Source of the DNA: Hydractinia symbiolongicarpus | Lineage: Eukaryota > Cnidaria > Hydrozoa > Anthoathecata > Hydractiniidae | DNA: 64,000 bases | Assembly (NCBI RefSeq): GCF_029227915.1 | Contig: NC_079887.1 | Coordinates: 13,142,001-13,206,000 of the forward strand | Direction: 5' to 3' | Shown: one piece after another, positions 1-11,958 of the stretch | How positions within the stretch are numbered: position 1 is the stretch's first letter | Layout of the letters: each line of letters starts with the position of its first letter | The notes under the pieces: model-generated | Told to the model about the DNA's origin: nothing | The model's input: the letters and a program-made list of their open reading frames with translations, nothing else | The model's database searches: none | Made by a program: the position numbers and the translations under genes

Positions 1-1978
1 ACTTTCTATCTTGGTGAAAATATTTCAGTTTCTTTCCTCAACCCGTCAACAAGGTTGTTTAAATGCTCATTGAAATTCACAATATGGTGCAAATTCACAG
101 CTATGTAACAATATCATATTTCATGTTCATTGTACTTAACATCTTCCCAACCGGTGAGCTTTCTAATTCCATTGGCAAAAATAGTTTTACAAGAAAGAAG
201 CGAGTTTCTAAATAAACGAGAAACTTAGTTTATTGGCAAATCGTGTGATCGCAGAGACCGTCTGGGCTGTCTCCTTTTATCACAGTTGTTTTGAATTATC
301 TAATAGATTTGAATGGCTTTTTTTTTAGCTTTAAAAGATTTTTTAGCTTTAAAGATTCCTTAATTTTATTTATAGCCAGATTCCTTTTTTCTAATTAACT
401 TCATGTTAGCTGCTCTGTTAGATTTAAAATTTAAATTTTTTTATCGCTTTTAATGAAAGCAAACAATGCTTAAAAGATTTCTTTTTTCTTTAAATTTAAA
501 CACGCACAGAAAAGAAGTGTGTGCCGTACTGGTACTCTTTCCAACCAACTGATAGTAGACCAAATAATTACATTATTCTGTATAAAAGAAGAGGCAGGTA
601 TAACATTTGCTTCTTTCTAACAACTTTCTATGAGCTATGGGCGGAGGATTATGCCACTTCTAAAGATCTCAAACTCCTTACGGAGAAAAAATAGCTTTTT
701 GGTCACGTCAAGAATGTATGACGTCATCTTATTAGAACATGAAGGATCTATGACGTCATGCTTTTAGAACACGCGTATCATTTTCTTCAAATTTAGCTTT
801 CTTCGTGTCTGCGTTAAAATGGGCATTGCTTTTGTGAGGATTATTGGCTTGAAGTTGTATTTGTTCCCAAAGTGGTTGCAGTACATACTTTTTGATTTTA
901 TGGTTGATAGAAAATTGATTTTAATCAGTAAAAATCTAGGAAACTATCTGGCGAACTCAACACCAAATAGTAATCATATTACGCTAGATAGCTACATCAA
1001 TTATAAATTTTCAGGTAGTGGTACAATACACAGTTTTTATGTCTTACAGACTTAGCACAGACTGACAAAAATAGATATACAACGATAAAATAGATATATA
1101 ACGCTAGATATATCATTTATAAATATTCAGTTAATAGTACAATACTGTTTTCACGCTTCATCGTTAACAAGTGGCCTAAAAAAAGAGGAAAAAAATCTTT
1201 ATGGTCAGCGCCTGACCTTTTTTCCTCCTTCGTGGTCGTCGTCGCGGTGTTGCGATGTTTCAGGGTATAGCTATAAATTATCTCTTAGTTAAGCCTAGCA
1301 AATAAGAAATAAGTTTTATTAAATTTTAGTTTGAATTCGCAAGTTACACTTGTATTAATTTCATATTTTGAATTTTATGGAATGACAAGCAAACCAGCCC
1401 GACTAACCGGGATCTCGTTTTTTTCAACACAAATCCCGACGAGGCATTTAACACCTCCCGCTTAAGTTATTTCGATCCCTAAATGCACTTGTTTTCTGAA
1501 CAAAAACATTAATGAATAAACTTTTATCAATATTTTTTTGATTTTAAAAGTTATTTGATAAAAATATATAGTTTATGAATTATATATAAAAATATATGTA
1601 AAAAACTTTATTGAAAAGTACACACTTTTCATGAAACTATTTTTTAGCCCAGAAAACTTCATGTGATGCATGAACACCCTTTAGGAGCTGTTCATATGGA
1701 AATATTTCGTCGGTTAGCGCGAAAATATTTCAGCATGATATAATTTTTAGTTATTGTTCATATAGCATGGGCGAGAAAACTTTTCCTCGGGTGAGAAAAT
1801 ACCATGTGATAAGTTATTTACTTCTTAAATTCAAAAGTACTTTAGAATGCGTAAGAACAGTTGATTTTCGGCATAATATGAAGCGGAAGCAAGAAAAGAA
1901 AAAACGAAAAAAGCATCAAAAATTATTTAAAAAAAACAAAATATTACTCATTTATACCCAAGGTTTTTCTTATTCGGT
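1..1978. other. Intergenic, no gene supported
   Basis: AT-rich sequence with short open frames only; none shows a recognisable domain, coding-like composition or splice partner. Two CRE-like TGACGTCA octamers lie at 719-726 and 751-758. A loose AT-rich inverted repeat lies around 1510-1580. The promoter of the hydrolase-like gene that follows must lie at the right end, but no TATA box or other element can be singled out. Confidence 0.5.
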
Positions 1979-4556
1979 ATGAAATGGAAATCACAGATGA
2001 AGTTCGGAAGAAGAAACATGAAACTTTTTCTTAGTTATATTCTGTTTACATACTATTTTCAACTATATCATTGTGACGATCCGCTGTTTAAGAAGTATCC
2101 AGCAGAATTTTTAGAATTTTTAAATGGTTCGCCTAATGGAAGCGTGAGGTATCTGAACAATAGGTAAAGTTACATTCTTTTACATTAACGAGTTTAATTT
2201 TCGCGGAGAGGTATTTTTGCCAACTTGCACTACGTTGATTTTTCGCGAAAGATTAATTTTGCGAATTATAGGAATAAAGAACAATAACAAATATGCGCAT
2301 ATATGATATGGTAGTGTAACATAGTGAAAGTATAAATGTAATGAAAAATGAAAATATGATTAATTACTTCTAAGTTTTTGTAATATTTTGACAAAAGCTA
2401 TTTTCGCGAATCGTTGTCATTTTTTGCGAAAAAAAAATCTCGTAGCTTAAAAAGCAAAAAAAAAAAAAAAAAAATTGGGGGGGGGGGGGGGGGGGAGAAA
2501 GAACAAAGAGAATGAAATCTTTAAAAATATTTTTTTTGTTTAGCCGTGTGTTGGAACTTCGTGGTGACGACAGATATGACGTGATCGTTACAAGTTCCTC
2601 AGAAAGGGAAGAAACGGAAACCATCAGTTACCAATGCATGAAACGTAATGAAAATATAGTTACATCTCTACCAAGTAAATTGAAGAGGATAACTCCTTGT
2701 CATATCAGTCTACCCTTTTATAAAACAAAGGCAGCAGAGTATTTTGCGAGCATATGAAAGTAAAAGTATTTTTGTGTGCACTATTTCCCATAGCAGACTG
2801 GGAAAGTGTGCGGAACCTCTAGTGACGAGAAATATTAAAATGATTTAAATATTTTTATCCACTTCACTTCTTCAATTAGTCTAAAATCTTCATCTTTATG
2901 CAAGTTGTTTAGAAAAAACGTTTGATTTATGTTCGGTTTGTACATCAAGTCTTTTTGTAAACAAAGAACTACAAATAGCCTTCAAAATACGATGATTTCG
3001 CTCTTATCCTTTTTTTTTTTGCAAGGATAGCTTATCGTTTGGAAATATAGGGAAAGTAAAAAAAAATAAACACATCTTGGGAAAATGTGTCCGAAAGAGC
3101 TTCTTACAGGGGTTTTACCTTTATAGACCCCAATAGAAATTTAGTAGAACAAAATGGTGAAAAAAATCGAAAGTTTTAATAATTTCACAGGAAACTGAAA
3201 TTCTCAAACATGCAAATGAGTAATTCACAAAAATTCTTGCAAGCTAGCTATTATATCAACCTGGAACGAGCTTTAAGAGAAAAACCACAAATTTATGAAT
3301 TAGGCCAAAGAGCGCGTGTGCGTTGGTACTAAGCAACAACCCAAACTTCTTAACGTATATTGAGTTCCACTTTATAGCGTTACATAACGAGCATGCTTAA
3401 ACGAGGCATTTCTTTCATTGGCTAGGACAACACAATAAGCTTGCGGTTGCGTTTCTTTAATTAATTATTCCATCATGTCCCAAACCCTAAACTTTGCGAA
3501 ACCTGGCAGCTAAATAATTTGCTTTACTATATCAGAGACTTTGAGTACTAGCTATACTTCTATACTTTTAACAATTTGCACCTCCAACAAATACAGCATA
3601 GATCCTTGTGGAGAAATATTTAAGGAAAGACAGCGCTGCATTTAAATGTCATTTTTTTAATTCTAGCTAAAAGATATTGCTCAGATAATCCGAATTATTG
3701 CGAATACGAAGAAGGAGACGATGACACAAATATAATTGTGTCAGTCCCACACGGTGGTACGCACAAACCTGACGACATACCAGACCGCGTCGCAGGCTGC
3801 TATATCAACGACACGTGCATTTACACTCATGACTGCGTGAACATTACGAACGGGACACGAAGAGACAATATAAAATGTTCGTATTTTTCACAACAAGATT
3901 TTATGGCTAAAAACACTTCCTTAAAGCTTACACGACAAATTGAATTGGTTACAGGGAAAAGATCACATTTTATAGTAAGCAATCTACACAGAACGAAACT
4001 TGATGTTAATAGGGAAATCCATGAGGCGGCATTAGGTATAAAGGAAGCTGAAATAGTATGGAAGAGTTTTCATAGCTTTATTAAACTTGCTAAGCAGAAG
4101 TTAAACAGAAAACCAGGAATTATATTTGACATTCACACCCAGTCGCATTCAGCGGCAAGTCTGGAAATTGGTTATGCTATACCGTCGAATAAATTAAACA
4201 AGAACATATTACATATGGAAAATTCTTCGATATATTCTTTAGGTAAACGTTTACAAAACAGAACAAATTTCGAAGAATTAATATATGGTAATATTAGTCT
4301 AGGTAGGTTTACGGAAGATATGGGAATTGAAACAATACCATCACCAAGGAAGCGTTCTCCCGGTGATTTATCATATTTTCCTGGCGGATATATTATTCGT
4401 AAACATGGATCCAAAAATAGAGGTAAAGTCGATGCCATTCAATTGGAGAGTTCTTCACAAAGTCAGCGTGCTGAAAACTTTCAAAATTACACCACCTTGC
4501 TAGCAAAAGCAGTTGTTAAATTCGTAAAAATAAACTATGAAAGGAATGGGGAGTAG
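1979..4556 (+). CDS. Secreted N-formylglutamate amidohydrolase-like protein (2 exons)
   Basis: Exon 1 is 1979-2163 and exon 2 is 3674-4556, joined at AATAG|gtaaag and aaaag|ATATTG in phase 2. This gives 355 residues from 1979, or 342 from the ATG at 2018. The 2018 start is preferred because a clean signal peptide (MKLFLSYILFTYYF) follows it directly. Motifs of the N-formylglutamate amidohydrolase family (HutG-like, metal-dependent deacylases) appear in order: VSVPHGG, NLHRTKLDVNRE, DIHTQSH, and a C-terminal AIQLE. The histidines and acidic residues there are the likely metal and substrate ligands, by family analogy. Several N-glycosylation sequons (NDT, NGT, NTS, NRT, NIS, NYT) and paired cysteines near the start of exon 2 fit a secreted protein. 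Bacterial relatives act in histidine degradation; a secreted animal form must have another substrate, which the sequence does not reveal. Confidence 0.8.
2458..2496. repeat. Poly-A followed by poly-G tract in an intron
   Basis: A run of A is followed within two bases by an uninterrupted G run of about 19, inside the intron of the hydrolase-like gene. Such a G run could form a quadruplex on the plus strand. It is also a likely site of length error in the assembly. Confidence 0.8.
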
Positions 4557-4726
4557 AAAAACTGAAAATAACTAATTGTAGATCTGTAATGTTTAAAATG
4601 TTATGTGATTAACTTTTATCATGTTGACTTTCGGATCAAAGAAATTGCAACTGAATCTCCTTTTTTTGTTGACAAAACCTCTAGGTCTTTTAGTAGCTAG
4701 AAAAATCGACAATGTTAATAAGTTAA

Positions 4727-5350
4727 GCCGTGTTTACATTTGCAATGCAAGCGTAAACGCAAGAAAAATACATATGTGCAATATTAATTCTAAAATTTGA
4801 GGCAAACGCAGACTGGAACATGAAAACGCAAGAAAACATAAACTAACATAATGGATAAAAGAGCCGTATCTATGTTATCATAACCTAACAAAGGAGAATA
4901 GGATAACAAAATACGGAGGAAATGGAATTTAACATACTGTAGCAGGATCGATGGTAAACAAATCGTCACGCCGCTAAAAAAGTGGTTTATCATCTTTTTT
5001 ATTATTATCATGGCAAAACAAAGATTACGAGAGCAACTTTTTCTACCAGCTTATCTTAAAATATTCTACATTCAGTACATTTATAATATTTCTGACTTCA
5101 AGTTACCACAGTTTTCTTATCTTTATCCTTAAAGATATTCTTGCGTTTGTTGTTGCGTCTTCATTTACTGGCGTTTTATGGTTCACACTACAAACTTATG
5201 CTACAAACGCAGACGCAAACACAAGAATATCTAAACTTTTTGATATATTGTGTCGAGTTTATGCTTGCGTTGAAATGGCGTTCACACAGTCTTTTTCTTG
5301 CGTTTGCGTTTTCGTATTTCGTTTGCGTCTCAAGTTTGAACCAGCCAAAC
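4727..5350. repeat. Repeat region with inverted GCGTTT/AAACGC motifs
   Basis: The left side has GCCGTGTTTACATTTGCAAT followed by AAGCGTAAACGCAAG and AACGCAAG units. The right side has many CTTGCGTTTGCGTTTT and GCGTTCACAC units in the opposite sense. This layout resembles a decayed DNA transposon with motif-rich subterminal regions. Exact ends and target duplication could not be fixed, so the boundaries are approximate. Confidence 0.4.
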
Positions 5351-6889
5351 ATTGGGTCAAAGCAACGCCATTTTGATATGACTTCAAAGAAAACAGATAT
5401 ATTAAAAAGTTGTTTGGAAAAGCGAATTTTTACTACGGGGCGCAGTTTGTTTTTCACGATAAAAACAACAAACATTTGGCGAATTTAAAATACTGAATGC
5501 AAACACTCTTTTGAGAATTGAAAACATAATGGTTATTTGAATTTTTAAGTACTTTCCAGTTATTTACAAGAAATGCTCTGATCCTACTTAATTAATCGAA
5601 TTAAATACGCAAAATTCTTGGCAAATTTCCATGCTTCTTGCCCAGAGTATAGTGGAGAGGTTAAGAGAAATAACAAACATATTACGAACAATAGCTATAT
5701 TATGTAAGAAATTAGTTGACAGAAAAATTTAACCATTACACTTCCCGCGTTTTAAGAACTACGAAATTGTAAAAACGCGCATTTCCCGCACTTTTAAAAA
5801 AGTGTGTTGCGCACAGGAAGTGTTATAAAAGCGCATCTTGAGTCTCACCTTCCCACACATGAGTTATAACCGTCTTTATTGCATATTCATATTTATCTTT
5901 TTCTGTGTACACTTTGTGCACATTGACCAATCAGTCAAGCTACTCTTCTACTTTATAGACTTTACATATTATTGGTTTAAAATGGGATTTTCTGTTTACA
6001 AGGAATATTTACAAAGCGCGCTATGTCGTTCGCGATAGTTAGAATTCAAGAATGCGGAATAAAAAATGTATGTTGTACGTGCAATTTAAATTAACCTTTA
6101 TTCAGTAGTAACTCAAAATATGGATTTTAATTTTCGATTTTATTAATGATTTAGGAAAACTGACTACTCAAATATTTCCATTTACATTTAAAAAATCACT
6201 TTTCCTATTTAAACACACCCAGAAGGACAGTGATTTATGAAAACAAGACTCTGTGTTATGTTGATAAATTTTTGGCCTTACTTTTAGTTGCCTACTTCGT
6301 TTTTGCGAGTCCTGGGTGGTTTCTCAATTTAACTTACTAGGAAATGGCTTGATTCAATTTTCTACAAAATTTTGCTCACTGAACCAAAAAGCATGTTGAA
6401 CACGACAATCACAATAATAAAAATTTTTTTTCAGTTAAATAACGTTTTTAAGGCTAAAATTGTTCCTCCAACAAATTGAAAGTGCTTAATTTTTTCACAA
6501 ATCGGAATGGCAAACAAAAAGCGTGCCAAAAGATTTTGTGACTTTAAAAAATCAATTTGCGTCACCTAAAAAATACCATTTTACACAAAATTAGTTAACA
6601 TTCCATATTTTAACTACTTAGCGACGAATGTATAATTATTTTTTACTTACTACAAACTCCGGATAGCACCCATATGGAAAGAACAAGATGGAGGCGACAT
6701 GGTACGTATGCCTACGTCAACAAAAAGTAAATTTAGTTTTACAGGATGTGAGAAATTATTAATTTCTATTTCATAACGCTGGGTTAAAAAGATCTGTAAA
6801 AAAGTTTCCTGTCATTCGAGCACGGCATGTAATTATACAATAACAGTGACTCGCAACAGTTATTCTGTTTTAAATTTTTAGTTAACTTT

Positions 6890-7109
6890 CAGTAATTCGA
6901 ACTTCCAAAGGACCGCGGAAAATAGTAACACTAACAAAATGTTCGAGTTAGACAAAGCTCCCGTTAAGTCAAATTTAGTCTAAAATAAGATTGTAGTTCG
7001 TGATAAAGCAATTTTTTCAATGGGTCAGGTAACAATCTCTGGGAAAAGGTGCAAGTTTAGCATTGGTCGAGTTAACGAATGTTCGAGTTACCCGATGTTC
7101 GAGTTACTG
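6890..7109. mobile_element. Possible small MITE with CAGTAAYTCGAAC ends
   Basis: The left end reads CAGTAATTCGAAC and the right end GTTCGAGTTACTG, a 13-bp inverted repeat with one mismatch. Further TTCGAGTTA units lie inside. The ends resemble those of the pogo-like element at 62621, but no TA duplication flanks it. It is non-coding. Confidence 0.35.
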
Positions 7110-7521
7110 GGAGCTAACTGTATTGCTAAATTCATTGTGGTAATGCGTAGAAAACTATCAACGGGGTTTATGGCCGAAAAATTAAAATTAGCTTTGAAAT
7201 ATTATTTTACTAAACCAAGCGAATAAAAGTGATTCAGGCTTTGAGACGTTTCCAAATATATTACAATAACAGTTTGATTAACTTTTAGCTCTTTGAAAAC
7301 ACCACATTCTGATTAGGATTTCCATGTCACTTCACCTTTTGCAGTTATCTTAATTATCCATTTTAATCAGCAGTCACTAATTACTACTTATTACTTAACA
7401 TTTGACAAGAATTACAATAATTTATACAAGAAAAAAATTTAAACCGGAAATAATTAGACGTTATACTACCTGTGTTTATGAAACAGAGATTTTGAAATGT
7501 GTATATCTGATAGGCTGAAGA

Positions 7522-10500
7522 ATGAAAGCTGGTCTTAAAATGCCTAAGAAATTTCTGATCGGCCTTTTGTTATTAGTTGGTTTTTCCATTTCTTGTGGAT
7601 TTGAGGTTTTTCGTTCATTGGGTGGAGATGTGTTGATGGATGTTCTTTATCGCGAGGATTGTCAGAAGTTTCAAAACACGGAGTTTAAAGATGGTGATTG
7701 TATTTGTAAGGAAAAGAATTCTACGTTTCATGTGTTTAATAATAAGTTTGGGTGTTATGATATTAACCAATGGATAGATGGTGAGCCATATTTAACTTTC
7801 TTATCGCTTATTTATTGTTACCTATCCTTATTATTATTTGTTTTAATATGTTATCATTTTTGTATGGTAAACAATTTTTATAAAGGTATCTAATCAGCTT
7901 TGTTTTGTTTTTTTTGTTTTTAAAGTTTGTTTGTTTTTTCGTAGCAAGGATTTGAACTCGTCAACGTACAAGTATTAACTTTTTTTATGCCAGAAATTTT
8001 CGCGAAAATAAATTCCTAAATATTTTTCTTTTTGGCTAATTCGTAAAAATAATTTTTTGAGAAAAAATTTTTTATTTTGTGAAATGAATTTTTTTTTTTG
8101 AAATAATATGTGCATATCGTTTATACTTGACAATAGAAATTCTGTGTGGCAGATGCGTGCTGATAATTTAAATAGGACAAAGAAATGTTTTGGGGGAAAA
8201 AAGGTTGCGAAAAAACAAGTTTTTTGAAAAGAGTTACAAAGTAAAGCGTGAGCGGAAAAAGAGATAACCATGTATTCCAATTTGATATAAGCGTATACAT
8301 TATTGATTTGTTTCAACGTTTAAAATCGATTGTTAATATGAGCAATTTTTTCGCCTATATAAAAGCAGTTAAATTAAACTAAAAAAAAATACTATGAATC
8401 GATGTTGTTCATAATGAATCAGATGCAAATGTCATGACCTCAAGTCCATTACAACATAATAACAATGGTAAGGAATGATTACTAATACCATGTCTCTTAA
8501 AATGTTTATTAAGCCAATTTTGACAAAGTGATTTGAAAAGGTTTTAAAAGATTTCTATTATCCTAAGAAAACATATCTGTTCTTGTGATGGTGTAATCAG
8601 AACTAAAGTAATTATTGTTTAATATTTGCCACTAAGTTATTTTTTCTGAAGCAGTTTTTTCTTTAATTCTATCCCCACGAAAAGGTCTAATGCTAATACA
8701 TTAAAAAAATACAATAAAGTTTAACTCTATAAAAAACAGAATAAAGTTTAACTGAGACGTCTTTTCCACAAACTTTGCCTCGTTTTGTCTTTCCGTTAAT
8801 ATGCCACTCCCTCGCCTGGACGAATTAAGGTATAATAAATCTGAATTTAACTGTAAGATATCTTAAATAATTCTCTTCAGGTTGCACAGTATACGCTGAA
8901 CAATCTAGTCACCAACAATATGAACCATTTCCTACAATTGAGTCAGCCGAAGCGCCTAGAAATGCTGGCTTACTGGTCCCTGGTATTCCTGGTGTGAAAT
9001 CAGCATGCAATATAACAGGAGAGAAGTTGATTGGTTCAAACTGGTCACGTGTGAATGCTAATTTCAGCTATGACAATGAACTGTTGATTCTTTACCAGCT
9101 GAAGGTACTAACATGGTTGGAAACATCAGGAGAAATGTTGTAGATAAAAAAAAAGTTATCATACATGTTTTGACACCTTGTTTTGATTAGAAGTTTTTAA
9201 ACTTTGAAGTAAATTTTCCTAAAACCTTTTTACACCAAAATGATTTTCAGTAGACGCTGTGTTAATTTATTACTTTTGCTTTTTATTTCTCTTAATATTT
9301 CACTGATAACTGTGAAGAATAAGAATGTACCTCATTTAAAAGTATGAAGCCTGTACCTCATGTTTCCTAAAACTGCGTTCCTTAATGAAAGAAACGTGTG
9401 CTAAGAAAAGATAAGCAATTATAAGAGCATAATTATTTTAAAAGAGAATTGTTTGTAGGGACGGGTTCCAGGCGATTGCCATGCAAAAAGAATGTGTAAA
9501 AACGGGAAGATATGTGAAATAAATAATTTAATCCATCAATGAGAAACTTTAAAAAGAGCCTCAAAATCCATACTTAAACTTAAGCAGTTAATGAATTTGT
9601 AGTAGATATTGTATCTTGTACAGATACAAACTTCTATCACAGAAAAGCGTTGAAATGGGTTAAAAAATTACTGCTACCATTTTGTCCTTTTATTCTATAA
9701 TTTAGTATGGAATAAAGGATTTCGGAAATGATATTATAAGTTATACAAGGTATAATAACCTAAGAAAACGGAAACTCTCCTAAAATCTCAAAAATAACCT
9801 AAAAAATTGAGATTCTCCTAAAATCTCCTGAATTAGCAACTTTAAACTGCAAAAATATAATAATCAATTACACGTTTCCTAGTGTTTTCTTCTAAAATTT
9901 GACTCAAAAACTTTCCAAATTCTCCTGAAGCTCCTAAGATTACGTGTTTTTAAATCTATGGCAATCTTATTATAAAATTGAGGCTAACCCCTAATACCCC
10001 AATCTCTTAATATGTTTGAAATAAGTCTATAGAGCTTTTTATGTATTTGTCGCGTAAAGGTGGAGCCATTTGATGATGTACGTGGTGAAATCTTGAGACT
10101 ATCGTTCAGCTGCCGAAACTACAGTTGTATGCTCATGAAAGCATCAGAAAACACAACATGTAAGTATATTTGCAGAGTTCATTTATTCACATATTTTATA
10201 ATATTATTGTTTTTTTTTCTTCATTTTGACTCAATGAAACTTAAAATTTGAATAGTTTTAAGGCAATCTCGAAGTCTTAGGGTCCTCCTCAGATACCAAA
10301 TTGACCTCTCCATTTTCAAACCAATTCGTTAACTTGCTTTAGTACAAAAAAATTGACACTGCTTCATATACACGACTTTGAATCGCTGGCTACAAGCTTT
10401 TACAAATTTGATTCCTTAAAAGAAACACGGAAATGGGCTTTGATTGTGTTTTATATAATATTAAGGAGTAGGTACAACATGCTATATTTTGTACTCTTCT

Positions 10501-11958
10501 TATATGTACGAAAAAACAGTACTGTACTATATTTACTATACTTATACCAATTGATGTCATTTGTGTGTTTCAGATGATATCCCGGAATCTTTAAAGCCAA
10601 AGGAGAATGAGACATTATATGAGTTAAAAGACCCAGATAGCAGTGGAGAAGAAGGCGGTGACGAGAATGGAAATGAATTTCCTTATAGCAACAATACAGA
10701 TATTTGGCCTCAGCCGGAAGAAAGTACAGATAGCACTCCTGCATATGTAATGACAACAACAGTGTCAACACCTGTTCCACACGATCATCAACAAGATAGG
10801 TTTCCGCTTTCTGTTGGATTCTGTGTCACAGGCTTACTCTTGGTTATAGCTGTTGTAATCACGTATACCATGTAAGTATTCGAGAGAAACTAACATTCCA
10901 AAACATACCTATTGCCATAAATACAATATTAAGACCCCTTCCTTTAACACTCCTCCCAAAATGGAAATAAGTCCCAAACTTGAAATGTATTTCTAACAAA
11001 TCAGTCCCATCTTTAAATAAGGCATGTAAAAAACATCTCCACACTAATATATTCTATCTGCCAAAAAGGTACATGTGAACTGTGTTAAAACAAAAACATT
11101 ATAAAAACATGTAAAGTTATAAAAACATGTAAAGTTATTTTTAGAAATAGTTTTTTTGTTAAATTTTCCTGTTATTTTAACCCTGCCAAAACCAACTGAA
11201 CTTAATATAATGATGTAAAATATTTATTTGTAAAAATAATACGTTTTTCTACTTTGTTCAACAAGGTAGTTCTGTTATCAACACTCCAAAACTAATAATT
11301 TACGTACCGCTACACTAGACGGGTATCCTTCCGTGCTTCCCTAGTCTTGGTAGTAAAAACAGCAACAAAACGAGCCCATTTTAAGTTCCACTGGCCTAAA
11401 ACCGTAGAATGATAAACATCACTAAGATAAACTATCTGTTTTATTTCATTTTAGATGTCGAAAAAAGAAACCGAAGGTAAGTGATAATTCATCTGTTGAT
11501 TTTCTCTTCACTACCAACTCAGTTAATATTTAGAAATTGCTAAACTTGAAATACAAAATTCACTATGCAAGGCAATTAAAAAAGCAATTTAACTGTTCAG
11601 GTCCCGCCCTATTTCAAAGAATTTCGTAATCTTGCACAGCCCCTTACTTTTTTAAGTTTTACCCAAAAATGTTTTGAATTTTAGTCACTCATAGAGGGAA
11701 TTGTAAGGAAACACGAAAGCTTATGTAAATAAAAAAATTACTTTCTAGCAAAAAAGTGAGGCGAACAAGGAGCCGCATATCGCAACCCATATAGTAGTTT
11801 CTCACTGCATTGTTTCAAGTGTTTTCAATGCATAAAATATTTGTGATCTTTTATCGTATTTTGTTTGCTGAAATTTGTATTTAAACAACAGAAAACCTTT
11901 ATTTAGCGATTTTTTTTTGTAGGAAATAAAAGTTATATCAAATCAATTTGCGGGCTGA
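7522..11958 (+). CDS. Gene A: novel cysteine-rich type I membrane protein, short tail
   Basis: Six exons: 7522-7780, 8881-9104, 10060-10159, 10574-10871, 11455-11476 and 11923-11958, with phases 1, 0, 1, 2, 0 and GT-AG sites throughout, giving 312 residues. A signal peptide (KKFLIGLLLLVGFSISC) starts the protein; ATG 7540 is an alternative start. The ectodomain has eight cysteines: a C..CxC...STFHVF...FGC unit in exon 1, two in exon 2, and SFSCRNYSC in exon 3. An acidic, Ser/Thr-rich stalk, a membrane helix at about residues 271-293 and a basic stop-transfer CRKKKPK follow. The last exon adds only about eleven residues without tyrosine; it is the least certain part. The gene is paralogous to gene B downstream in sequence, exon order and phase. 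I do not recognise the ectodomain family. A cell-surface receptor or adhesion role is inferred from topology alone. Confidence 0.7.

Larger units (their letters stand above)
4557..7521. other. Intergenic with repeats, no gene supported
   Basis: No exon with domain content was found. The stretch contains a cluster of TGCGTTT/AAACGCA motifs (4727-5350), a short palindromic stretch with CACTTCC/GGAAGTG ends (about 5739-5822), and a small element ending in CAGTAA-TCGAAC inverted repeats (6890-7109). The promoter of gene A should lie just left of 7522, but no core element is evident. Confidence 0.5.

Noticed and set aside
819-1055. 78-codon open frame on the plus strand
   Set aside because: No domain, no signal of coding composition and no splice partner; consistent with chance in AT-rich sequence.
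1767-1982. 71-codon lysine-rich frame just before the hydrolase-like gene
   Set aside because: The lysine run reflects poly-A sequence, and the frame overlaps the true start in another phase.
5739-5822. Possible MITE with CACTTCC/GGAAGTG ends
   Set aside because: Only seven bases of inverted repeat and no target duplication; too weak to call.
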